A DNA stretch of 64,000 nt, from the NCBI GenBank assembly GCA_029167225.1, contig JARFNK010000002.1, positions 1 through 64,000 on the forward strand. Reading direction: 5' to 3'. Below the pieces are notes generated by a model that saw only the letters and a program-made list of their open reading frames with translations, did no database searches and was not told where the DNA came from. Shown piece by piece: positions 17,907 to 25,840 of this stretch. The stretch comes from Sphingobium arseniciresistens (lineage in GTDB: Bacteria > Pseudomonadota > Alphaproteobacteria > Sphingomonadales > Sphingomonadaceae). A program made the position numbers and the translations under genes. How positions within the stretch are numbered: position 1 is the first letter of the stretch; every line of letters begins with the position of its first letter.

Positions 17907-19225
17907 TGCGCCGCCGGCTTGCTATGCTGCGACAGATAGTCGACGGCCAGATAGGTCAGCGCCCTGACGCCATATTTCAGGCCATCCTCATCCACCAGGA
18001 ATTTGGGCGAATGGTTGCGGGCGACCGTGGTGATGTCGGTGCCCGGCTTGGTGATGCCGAAATGGAGGAAGAGGCCTGGCACCTCGCGGCCGAACCAGGA
18101 GAAATCCTCTGATCCGGTGCGTCGGTCAGCCAGCTTCAATCCGCTGCCGAATGCTGCAGAAAGAGAGCTTTTGCTCCATTCATAGAGGGCTGCGTCATTG
18201 ACGTTGACCGGATAGCCCTTGACCAGCTCGACCTTGGCGGTGGCGCCCACGGTCGCGGCGGCGGCCTCCGCCGTCGCCTTGATCTTGCCAAAGGCCTGAT
18301 CGCGCAAGCCCTCGTCATAGGTGCTGATCGCGCCTTCCATCGCCACGGAATCGGGGATAATGCCCGCGCGATCGCCGCCATGGATGCTGCCAATGGTGAA
18401 GACGAGCGGATACTGGGTCGCGTTGATCTGGCGGCTGACCACGGTCTGCAGCGCGGTTACGACCTGCGCTGCGCCGACCACGGGGTCGACGCCCGTCCAT
18501 GGCGCGGATCCATGGGTCTGCCGCCCCTGAACCACGATGTTCACCGTGTCATAGCTTGCCTGATAGGGGCCGGGCCGGGTCGCGGCCTCGCCCACATGAA
18601 GATCGCTGCCCGCGTGCAGGCCGAAGACGGCATCGACCGGGGCCGCCTTCAGCGCGCCTTCCGCGATCATGCGCGCCGCGCCGTCGCGCTCCTTGCCCCA
18701 GCCAGTTTCCTCGCCGGGCTGGAAGATCAGCGTGACGGAACCGGGCAGGTCGGCCTTCATGTCGGACAGGATCTTCGCCGCGCCCAGCAGCACCGCGACA
18801 TGAGTGTCATGGCCACAGGCATGCATGACCGGGACGGTCTTGCCCTCCCAGATACCAGTATCGGTGGAGGCGAAGGGCAGGCCCGTCTCTTCCTTCACCG
18901 GCAGGCCGTCCATGTCCGCGCGCAGTGCCACGCCGCCGCCGGGGCGGCCACCCTTCAGCGTCGCGACCACGCCCGTACCAGCGACGCCGGTGCGGACCTG
19001 ATAGCCCATCTTCCGCAATGCCCCGGCGATCAGCGCCGCCGTCTTCACCTCCTGAAAGGCGAGTTCGGGATGCTGGTGGATCTGCCGGCGCCAGGCGATG
19101 ACCTGCGCTTCCACCGCATCGGCCGAACGGTCGATGCGGCCGTGGGAGACATCCTGCGCGGCCGCCGGCATCGCCATGGCCAAGGTAGAGGCCGCGATGG
19201 CCGCGAGGGAGGAGAGGGCGCGCAT
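17903..19225 (-). CDS. Exported M20D amidohydrolase (N-acyl-amino-acid hydrolase)
   Basis: A 440-residue metallohydrolase. ATG 19225 is chosen because AAGGGAGAC precedes it and a signal peptide (MRALSSLAAIAASTLAMAM, ending PAAAQ) follows. The M20D core shows WRRQIHQHPELAFQE, the metal motif HACGHDTH at residues 135-142, and FQPGEETGWG. M20D enzymes such as hippuricase and IAA-amino-acid hydrolases remove acyl groups from amino acids. Its gene lies 23 bp behind a TBDR and overlaps a permease by four bases, giving an outer-membrane import, periplasmic deacylation, inner-membrane import sequence. The released amino acid may feed the succinyltransferase operon nearby, which is inference. Confidence 0.88.
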   Translation of the reverse strand: MRALSSLAAIAASTLAMAMPAAAQDVSHGRIDRSADAVEAQVIAWRRQIHQHPELAFQEVKTAALIAGALRKMGYQVRTGVAGTGVVATLKGGRPGGGVALRADMDGLPVKEETGLPFASTDTGIWEGKTVPVMHACGHDTHVAVLLGAAKILSDMKADLPGSVTLIFQPGEETGWGKERDGAARMIAEGALKAAPVDAVFGLHAGSDLHVGEAATRPGPYQASYDTVNIVVQGRQTHGSAPWTGVDPVVGAAQVVTALQTVVSRQINATQYPLVFTIGSIHGGDRAGIIPDSVAMEGAISTYDEGLRDQAFGKIKATAEAAAATVGATAKVELVKGYPVNVNDAALYEWSKSSLSAAFGSGLKLADRRTGSEDFSWFGREVPGLFLHFGITKPGTDITTVARNHSPKFLVDEDGLKYGVRALTYLAVDYLSQHSKPAAQ

Positions 19226-19248
19226 GGATGTCTCCCTTATGTCAGCCG

Positions 19249-21603
19249 TCAGAAACGATAGCCGACCGAAATGCCGGTCCGGCGCGGCGCATCGACGCGA
19301 TCGTGCCAGAACGCCGCATTGGGCTGAACCTGGAAGGATTTCCAGCGCGAAAGGATGATGAACTCGTCCGTTGCATTCTGCATGTAGGCGCGGATCTTCC
19401 AGTTGGCGTTCTCCCAGCCGATCGAGAGGTCGAGCCGGTCCCAGCCGGGCAGCGGATAGATCGGATCGCTCGACGTGGCGCCGGAGCCGACGGTGGTGCT
19501 GGCGACATGGCGGAAGTTGGCGCCCAGTACGACGTCGCCGCTGCCCGCCGGAATGCGATAGTCGGCCGACAGATAATAGGTCCACTCGGGCACATAGGGG
19601 AAGGGATCGCCCGACTTGTCGACCTGATCCGCCTGGTTGACGACGCCGTCGCCATTGCGGTCGCCCGGCGACACCAGATAGTTGGTGAAGCGGCCCCGGG
19701 TATAGGCGACATTGCCCGACAGGGTCAGGCGGCTGGTCGGCCGCACCGTCATGTCGAACTCGAAGCCGTCGACCTTGCTGCTCGACGCATTGTTGATGGT
19801 CGTCGCGACGAAATTGCCGCGAATGATCGAGGACTGGAGCTGCTGGTCCTTGATGTCGATATGATAGCCGGCGAGGTTGAAGCTCACCAGCCGGTCGAAC
19901 AACGAGCCCTTCAGGCCGATTTCATAGTTGGTGGTGGTTTCGGGATCGATCGGCACCACGTCCGATGGCTGCACCGGCGCGACCTGGAAGCTGCCGCCCT
20001 TGAACCCGCGCGAAACGGTGGCGTAGGTCGTGAGCTCCGGCGTGATCTTGTAGCGCAGCGATGCGGAGGGCGAGAAGTTGTTGAAGCCCTCGCTGTTCTT
20101 CACCGGCGTCACGAAATCGGCCCAGCCATAGACAGTGCTGGGCGTATAGGCGCGGATGACCCCGTTGATCGGGAACTCGAAGCGTTCGAGGGCCGAAACC
20201 TTGACCTTCTCGTAGGAATAGCGCGCGCCGACGGTGGCTTCCAGCTGCGGCGTGATTTCATAGCTGACCTGGCCGAAGCCCGCGACGCCGTCGCGCTTCA
20301 GCACGGCGAGCTGCTGGTTCCACAGGCCGTCATAGGAGCTTTGCGGCGCCGAGCCTGCGGGATCGTCCATGTTGGAGAAATTATACCAGCGGCTGTTATA
20401 CTGATAGTCGTGGAAGGCGTAGAGCCCGGCCAGCCACTGCAGCGGGCCGCCCGGATTGGACTGGAGCCGCAGTTCGAGCGAGGCGCTTTTCTGCGTGCGG
20501 TCGAAATCATGATAATTGTTCACCCGCGTCGCCGTCCCATCGAAATCGAACGGCGCGGAGCTGTCGGCGAATTCATAGCCGCCGATCAGATTCAGCGTCA
20601 TCGTCTCGAACGTCTTTTCGGCGTTCAGGGCGACGCCATAGTTTTTCGACGTGTTCTGGAAGGCCTGGTCGCCATCCACCGTGTAGCAGCGGCAGCTCGT
20701 CAGCGGGCCGGGTGCCTGGTCGACACCCTTGAAGCTGGAATAATGGCCCGATAGGTTGAATTCCAGCGTGTCGGTGGGAACGAAGCGCAATGCAGCGCGA
20801 CCCGAAAGGCTCCGTTGCCCGTCTGCGGACTTAATATTGGTATTGCCCGCATTATATTCCTGTTCAAGATCGCGTCCCGGCCAGAAGGGGTTCTCGCCCA
20901 CCTGTGCCGTGCCGTTCTGCTTCACGAAATAATCTGACTGCGTCATGCTGAGCGCGATCGAGCCGAACAGCGTGTCGCCGGCGATCGGCCCGCTCAGCGA
21001 TGCGCTGGCCTTGGCCGTGTCGAAGGATTCATAGGCGACGTCGACACGGGCGCGCGTCGTCGCGTCGGGCCGGCGCAGCACGATGTTGACCGCGCCGCCT
21101 TCGGTGTTGCGACCGAACAGCGTGCCCTGCGGACCCTTCAGGATTTCGACGCGCTCGACTTCCAGCAGATCGGAATCGAAGCTCAATGCCGGCGAATAGA
21201 CGCCGTCGATAAAGGTCGCGGTGGAGGGTTCCAGCTGCGAATTGGCGCCGATGCCGCGGATCACCAACTGGCGGAAGTCACGGGCGGGGGAAAGGCCATT
21301 GCCGGTGACGGCCAGGCCCGGCGTCACGCCGATCGTCTGCTCGACATTGGTGGCGCCCACCTTGGCCAGATCCTCGGCGCCATAGGCAGTGATGGAGACG
21401 GGGACGTCCTGCATCGACTCCTGCCGCTTGCGCGCGGTGACGACGATCTCGCCACCGGCAGTGTCAGCCGATGCGCCGCCTTGTACATCTGGGGTCTGGG
21501 CAAAGGCCGTGTCGGATACGCCGATGCCGCCCATCGCCGTCACGATCGCGATCATCGCGACGCCGCTGCGGATATATCCCTTCCGAATCTCATTCACCAT
21601 CAT
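19249..21603 (-). CDS. TonB-dependent outer-membrane receptor
   Basis: A 784-residue receptor of the compact CirA-like sphingomonad type. Two adjacent ATGs (21603 and 21600) can start it; a signal peptide ends near DTAFAQ. The TonB-box region GEIVVTARKRQESMQDVPVS at about residues 50-70 leads into a plug with VIRGIGANSQLEPSTATFID and EVERVEILKGPQGTLFGRNT. The barrel ends in VGYRF. It is first in the operon with the M20D hydrolase and the APC permease, so the cargo is likely an acylated amino acid or similar conjugate. No TonB or ExbBD gene is in the window. Confidence 0.93.
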   Translation of the reverse strand: MMVNEIRKGYIRSGVAMIAIVTAMGGIGVSDTAFAQTPDVQGGASADTAGGEIVVTARKRQESMQDVPVSITAYGAEDLAKVGATNVEQTIGVTPGLAVTGNGLSPARDFRQLVIRGIGANSQLEPSTATFIDGVYSPALSFDSDLLEVERVEILKGPQGTLFGRNTEGGAVNIVLRRPDATTRARVDVAYESFDTAKASASLSGPIAGDTLFGSIALSMTQSDYFVKQNGTAQVGENPFWPGRDLEQEYNAGNTNIKSADGQRSLSGRAALRFVPTDTLEFNLSGHYSSFKGVDQAPGPLTSCRCYTVDGDQAFQNTSKNYGVALNAEKTFETMTLNLIGGYEFADSSAPFDFDGTATRVNNYHDFDRTQKSASLELRLQSNPGGPLQWLAGLYAFHDYQYNSRWYNFSNMDDPAGSAPQSSYDGLWNQQLAVLKRDGVAGFGQVSYEITPQLEATVGARYSYEKVKVSALERFEFPINGVIRAYTPSTVYGWADFVTPVKNSEGFNNFSPSASLRYKITPELTTYATVSRGFKGGSFQVAPVQPSDVVPIDPETTTNYEIGLKGSLFDRLVSFNLAGYHIDIKDQQLQSSIIRGNFVATTINNASSSKVDGFEFDMTVRPTSRLTLSGNVAYTRGRFTNYLVSPGDRNGDGVVNQADQVDKSGDPFPYVPEWTYYLSADYRIPAGSGDVVLGANFRHVASTTVGSGATSSDPIYPLPGWDRLDLSIGWENANWKIRAYMQNATDEFIILSRWKSFQVQPNAAFWHDRVDAPRRTGISVGYRF

Positions 21604-21929
21604 GTCGATGCTTCCCCCAATTTTTCGGCCTGTTGGCCCTTAGCCTCCCCAGGCTTGTCTGATTCGTTATGTGTTAATGAAACATCACTTTAATATTTGC
21701 CGTCAATGGCCATATTGACAAAACTATTACATTTTTGGGATTGAGGTGGAGACGGAATGGGAATCGCTCCCTCTCACGGGCCTGTGCATGGCTCCTAACC
21801 CGTTGGTCGAACAGGATTTCATTAGACGGCGCGGCGTGATCTTCCCGGAGGAAGCGTGGTTGCCCGGCAAAGCGAGGGACGTGTGTACAGAGGCAAGATC
21901 ATGGCATGGGGCAAAGGATGCATGCTGCC
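21604..21929. promoter_or_regulatory. Divergent promoter region with dyad
   Basis: The 326-bp gap between the TBDR and the amidohydrolase-like gene has an AT-rich stretch at 21670-21740 and no supported gene. GTCAAT (21702-21707) and ATTGAC (21714-21719) form an inverted repeat with a six-base spacer. A looser extension to 21691-21729 (TAATATTTG on the left, CTATTA on the right, one-base offset) is visible. On the minus strand a TTGTCA...AATATT promoter with 17-bp spacing would be covered by the dyad, as expected for a repressor site. The binding protein is unknown. Confidence 0.45.
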
Positions 21930-22814
21930 ATGAACGGCGCGCGCCGCCCTTCGCCGCTGCTTTCCGTGCATGAGCCCGCGCCCTTCCGGGTGTCGGACGG
22001 CGCGAACCTGTCCTTCCTGATCATATGTGACCATGCCGGGCATCTTGTGCCCGCGCAGTTGGGTGACCTTGGCATGGCGCTGGCCGATCGGCTGGACCAT
22101 ATCGGCTGGGATCCTGGCGCCGCCATCGTCGCGCGCCGGATCGCCGCGCGGCTGGGCGCGCCCTTGGTGGAAGGCGTCTATTCCCGTCTGGTCATCGACT
22201 GCAACCGCTATCCCGAAGCGACAGACGCAATGCCCGCGATCAGCGACGGACGGGTCGTGCCGGCAAATGAAGGGCTTTCCGATATCGACCAGAACGCCCG
22301 GATCTCCGGGATATTCCTGCCTTATCATCAGGTGATTTCCGACCATCTCGACCGCGCGCTGGCCGCAGGCGTCACGCCTGCGCTGCTCTCCATCCATAGC
22401 TGCGCCTCGGCAATGGGCGGCACGCCGCGTCCATGGGAAATCGGCGTGGGCTGGACCCGCGACACGCGTATGTCGACGCCGCTGATCCGGGCGCTAGAGG
22501 CGCGGGGCGACGTGGTGGTCGGCGACAACCAGCCCTATGGGCTGGATCTGGGCATGGATTTTACCACGCCCGAACATGCGATGACACGCGGGCTTGCCCA
22601 TCTGCAGCTTGAATTCCGGCAGGATCTGCTCACCGATCGCAGCAAGGCGGAAGGGTGGGCGGACCGTTTCATCGATGCGTTCCAGACGATCGGCGATCGT
22701 GATGCCTGGCATGTCGCCCAGCATTACGTGACGCCTGCCGATGGCCTGAAAGGCTTTCACGCATGGCGCCGGCAATCGGTGGCGGCACGCCAGATCTTCT
22801 GCACCGGCGCGTGA
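21930..22814 (+). CDS. N-formylglutamate amidohydrolase family protein
   Basis: A 294-residue cytoplasmic zinc hydrolase of the N-formylglutamate amidohydrolase family. Several in-frame ATGs exist (21906, 21918); 21930 is chosen because AAAGGA lies 11 bases upstream. Family landmarks are FLIICDHAGHLVPAQLG near the N-terminus (H-based metal region), SRLVIDCNRYP, SIHSC and GDNQPYGL. Family members deformylate N-formylglutamate in histidine breakdown, but no other hut gene is here. The fold is related to the AstE/aspartoacylase zinc carboxypeptidase group, so an N-acyl-glutamate-type substrate such as N-succinylglutamate is also possible, which would suit the adjacent succinyltransferase operon. 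That link is inference. Confidence 0.82.
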   Translation: MNGARRPSPLLSVHEPAPFRVSDGANLSFLIICDHAGHLVPAQLGDLGMALADRLDHIGWDPGAAIVARRIAARLGAPLVEGVYSRLVIDCNRYPEATDAMPAISDGRVVPANEGLSDIDQNARISGIFLPYHQVISDHLDRALAAGVTPALLSIHSCASAMGGTPRPWEIGVGWTRDTRMSTPLIRALEARGDVVVGDNQPYGLDLGMDFTTPEHAMTRGLAHLQLEFRQDLLTDRSKAEGWADRFIDAFQTIGDRDAWHVAQHYVTPADGLKGFHAWRRQSVAARQIFCTGA

Positions 22815-22886
22815 AATATTTCAGACCATGCAGTCTGCGCTGGCGAGCTTGAAGCAAATGCTCCATCACTCTGTCGGACATGGCAG

Positions 22887-23759
22887 ATGGAGGGTGGGAA
22901 ATTGAGCTTCGCCGATCGGATAAAGCAGCATTCCGACCAGTTCACCCCCGGCGAGCAGCGTATCGCCGAGGTCCTGTTCTCGACCAATCTGCTTGCGGGC
23001 CTCGACACAGTGGTCAAGCTGGGCGAGCGGGCGCGAGTCAGCGGGCCGACGGTCATCCGCTTTGCGACCAAGATCGGGTTCGACAGCTATCCCGACATGC
23101 AGGCCAGCCTGCGGCTCGATATTGAAAGCCGCCTCGCATCGCCGCTCGACCTCTACGAGCGACAGAGCGGGGAGGGGGATACGCTCTCGGCCCAAGCTGC
23201 CGATATCTTCAGCGAGGCGATCCGCCGGTCGCTGACCCGCATCGACGCCGCGACGCTGGACAAGGTCGCCAATCTGCTCGCGGACGGGTCGCATGCCGTC
23301 TATGTCCTGGGTGGGCGCTTCACCCATCATCTGGCCGAAATCCTCTGGGGCCATCTGCACCAGTTGCGCCCGCGCGCCTATGTGCTGCGCGGCGGGGTCG
23401 TGTCGCCGCGTGACCATCTGGTCGATATCGGCCGGCGCGACGTGCTCGTGGTGTTCGACATCCGCCGCTATCAGGAGGATGTGATTGAGCTGGCGGAGTT
23501 CGCCAAGCTGCGCCGCGCGACCATCGTGCTTGTTACCGATCCGCTGCTCTCGCCGATCGCCCGCATCGCCAGCCATGTCCTGACATGCGATCTCGACGCA
23601 CCTTCACCCTATGATTCGCTGGTGCCGTGCATGGCGGTGGTCGAACTGATGATCGCTGCGATCACGCGCGCGGCAAGTGAGAAAGGGCGTGAGCGGATCG
23701 TTGAAATCGAGCAGATTCGCCGCTTCGGCGAACAAGGCACCACCGGCGAGGAAGGGTGA
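22887..23759 (+). CDS. RpiR/MurR-family transcriptional regulator
   Basis: A 290-residue regulator. Residues 1-77 are the RpiR helix-turn-helix: LSFADRIKQHSDQFTPGEQR, then KLGERARVSGPTVIRFATKI and GFDSYPDMQ. Residues about 110-270 are a SIS domain (VLGGRFTHHLAEILW; FDIRRYQEDV; LVTDPLLSPIARIA). SIS domains in this family bind phosphorylated sugars or, in some members, amino-acid-derived ligands. The gene lies between the amidohydrolase-like gene and the ligase operon, and a 30-bp dyad immediately downstream is its likely operator. Confidence 0.92.
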   Translation: MEGGKLSFADRIKQHSDQFTPGEQRIAEVLFSTNLLAGLDTVVKLGERARVSGPTVIRFATKIGFDSYPDMQASLRLDIESRLASPLDLYERQSGEGDTLSAQAADIFSEAIRRSLTRIDAATLDKVANLLADGSHAVYVLGGRFTHHLAEILWGHLHQLRPRAYVLRGGVVSPRDHLVDIGRRDVLVVFDIRRYQEDVIELAEFAKLRRATIVLVTDPLLSPIARIASHVLTCDLDAPSPYDSLVPCMAVVELMIAAITRAASEKGRERIVEIEQIRRFGEQGTTGEEG

Positions 23760-23809
23760 AATTTATATTTCATAATATCCAAAAATGGATAATATGAAGC
23801 AAATATAAT
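23757..23809 (+). promoter_or_regulatory. Promoter with 30-bp dyad, putative RpiR operator
   Basis: TTCATAATATCC (23769-23780) and GGATAATATGAA (23787-23798) form an inverted repeat with only a central AA/AT exception per arm and a six-base spacer. A second, overlapping dyad, TGAAAT and ATTTCA with a four-base spacer, runs from 23757 to 23772 and includes the rpiR stop codon. A perfect TATAAT -10 lies at 23804-23809, placing the dyad over the -35 region. This is the expected geometry for repression of the downstream ligase operon. The regulator assignment is inference from adjacency. Confidence 0.6.
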
Positions 23810-23828
23810 CTAAGGGCCGCCCCTGACC

Positions 23829-25142
23829 ATGTCCAACGACCATCAGCTCACCCATTATCTCGTCACCGATCTCGGCGCGATGACCCGTGGCCGCGGGGTA
23901 TGGGATGCAAAGGGAGCGCCGCTCAAGTCCGGCGTCGGCTGGGTGCCGGTCAATCAGATCATTTCGCCCTTCGACACGATCGCTTCGCCAAATTCCTGGG
24001 GGTCGCATGGCGACTGCCGCTTGCGGACAGATCCGGAGACGCTGGTCGATGTCGCGCTGCCCGACGGGCCGGATCTGCGCTTCGTGCTCTGCGACATCGC
24101 TGGTCTGGACGGCGCGGACCTTGGCATTTGCGCGCGGGGCTTCGCGCGGCGGATGCTCGCGGAGCTGGAGACGGAAGGCCTGCGTCTCCTCTCCTCCTTC
24201 GAACAGGAATATTGGCTGGACATGCCGGGTAGCGGCGCGGCGACGCCGGGCTTTTCCTATCAGCGCGCGATCCGCAACGAACCCTTCGGCGCGGCCCTGA
24301 TGGCCCTGTTGCAGCAGGCTGGCTGTGCGCCCGAAATGCTGCTTGCCGAATTTGCCGCCGACCAGTTCGAAATGACGATGGAGCCGAGCTTGGGCATTGC
24401 GTCCGCCGACCGTGCCGTGATCTCGCGGGAGGTCGTGCGGGCGGCGGTGCATCATGCCGGCGGCAGCGCCTCCTTCTGCCCGCTGCGCGTGGCCGGGGGC
24501 GTCGGCAGCGGCGTGCATGTCCATCTCTCGCTCTGGGACCGCGACGGCAATCCGTTGCTTCACGATCCCGAGGAACTGGGCGGCCTCACCATCCTGGGCC
24601 AGGCCTTCTGTGCCGGCATCGTGCGGCACATGCCCGCGCTTTGTGCGCTGACGGCCTCCTCGGTCGTGTCCTATGAGCGGCTCCAGCCGCATCGCTGGAG
24701 TTCGGCCTATACCTGCATGGGCGACCGCAACCGGGAAGCGACCCTGCGCATCTGTCCGGTGGTGACGGGCGGGTCGACTCCCGTCGATCACCAGTTCAAC
24801 GTCGAATATCGGGCGGCCGACGCGACCGCCAATCCCTATCTGATCCTGGGCGCGCTGATCGCCGCCGGGCTCGACGGTATTCGCGCCGGCCTTGGCGCGC
24901 CGCCGCTGGTCAACACCGACCCATCCGAATGGCCCGAGGCGGACCTTGCCGCGCGCGGCATCGAGCGCCTGCCGCAGTCGCTGGGCGAGGCGCTGGACCG
25001 GCTGGAAGCGGACGACGTGCTCTGTGCAGCCCTGGGTGCGCCGCTGGTCGAGGCGTTCCTGCTCGCCAAGCGACACGAGATCGAAGCGTGTGAGGGGCTT
25101 GATGCCGATGCCGTCTGCGCCCGTTACGCCGCCATCTACTGA
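23829..25142 (+). CDS. Glutamine-synthetase-like gamma-glutamyl-amine ligase
   Basis: A 437-residue type I glutamine synthetase fold enzyme. It has a divergent N-terminal beta-grasp and the catalytic domain with SSFEQEYWL (metal/glutamate acid residue), LAEFAADQFEMTMEP, GSGVHVHLSLWD (the HVH/H metal and ammonia-site stretch), NREATLRICPV and QFNVEYRAADATANPYL. It lacks the adenylylation-loop tyrosine context of GlnA. Relatives such as PuuA, GlnT and ethanolamine gamma-glutamylases ligate glutamate to an amine instead of ammonia. It is followed after ten bases by an isochorismatase-fold hydrolase and preceded by an RpiR gene with a dyad operator. The amine is unknown; the nearby ethanolamine-like APC permease is one clue. 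Confidence 0.85.
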   Translation: MSNDHQLTHYLVTDLGAMTRGRGVWDAKGAPLKSGVGWVPVNQIISPFDTIASPNSWGSHGDCRLRTDPETLVDVALPDGPDLRFVLCDIAGLDGADLGICARGFARRMLAELETEGLRLLSSFEQEYWLDMPGSGAATPGFSYQRAIRNEPFGAALMALLQQAGCAPEMLLAEFAADQFEMTMEPSLGIASADRAVISREVVRAAVHHAGGSASFCPLRVAGGVGSGVHVHLSLWDRDGNPLLHDPEELGGLTILGQAFCAGIVRHMPALCALTASSVVSYERLQPHRWSSAYTCMGDRNREATLRICPVVTGGSTPVDHQFNVEYRAADATANPYLILGALIAAGLDGIRAGLGAPPLVNTDPSEWPEADLAARGIERLPQSLGEALDRLEADDVLCAALGAPLVEAFLLAKRHEIEACEGLDADAVCARYAAIY

Positions 25143-25152
25143 GGACAGGACC

Positions 25153-25797
25153 ATGACCGCCCTTCGCAACGCGCCGCTCTCCGATGCTGCCAGCACAGCA
25201 TTGCTGGTAGTGGATGTGCAATATGAGGTCGCGGCCTATGGCCATGGCGATCTGGCCGCCTACACCCGCGAGACCCTGCCGGACGACAAGCGCTGGTATA
25301 TGGACCGGATCGAGCAGGTCATGCTGCCCAATATCCGTGCCCTGCAGGATGCGTTCCGGGCGGCGGGGAGCGAAGTGATCTTCACCACGGTCGAAAATCT
25401 GACCGACGACGGCCGCGACCGGAGCCTCGACTATAAGGTGAGCGGCATCAACGTGGCGCGCGGGTCCAGGGAGGCGCAGGTTCTGGACGCGATCGCGCCA
25501 CAGGGTGACGAGATGCGCTTTGCCAAGTCGACGTCGAGTGTCTTCAATTCCACCGCCATCGATTATGTTCTGCGCAACCTCGGCATCACGCGGCTGGTGA
25601 TCGTCGGTCTCCTGACCGACCAATGCGTGATTTCCGCCGTGCGTGATGCCTGCGATCGGGGGTTTCTGGTCGTCGTGCCGGAGGATGCCTGCGCGACCTA
25701 TACGCCAGACCGTCATTATTGGGCGCTGGAGTTGACCAAGGGCTATTGCCGTGTCACCGACACGCCGACGCTGCTGAGCGAGGTCGCGGCGCTGTAA
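25153..25797 (+). CDS. Isochorismatase-fold cysteine hydrolase
   Basis: A 214-residue cytoplasmic hydrolase. ATG 25153 follows GGACAGGA, ten bases behind the ligase stop, so the pair is an operon. The family triad is visible: Asp21 in LLVVDVQYEV, Lys125 in FAKSTSSVF and Cys158 in LLTDQCVISAVRDACD. A nucleophilic cysteine points to an amidase (nicotinamidase, carbamoylsarcosine or ureidoacrylate type) rather than to isochorismatase proper. It may hydrolyse an amide formed or modified by the ligase pathway. Exact substrate is unknown. Confidence 0.88.
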   Translation: MTALRNAPLSDAASTALLVVDVQYEVAAYGHGDLAAYTRETLPDDKRWYMDRIEQVMLPNIRALQDAFRAAGSEVIFTTVENLTDDGRDRSLDYKVSGINVARGSREAQVLDAIAPQGDEMRFAKSTSSVFNSTAIDYVLRNLGITRLVIVGLLTDQCVISAVRDACDRGFLVVVPEDACATYTPDRHYWALELTKGYCRVTDTPTLLSEVAAL

Positions 25798-25840
25798 CCC
25801 CTGCCTCCGGTTCCTCTCCCGAACGACGGAGGACGGGACG

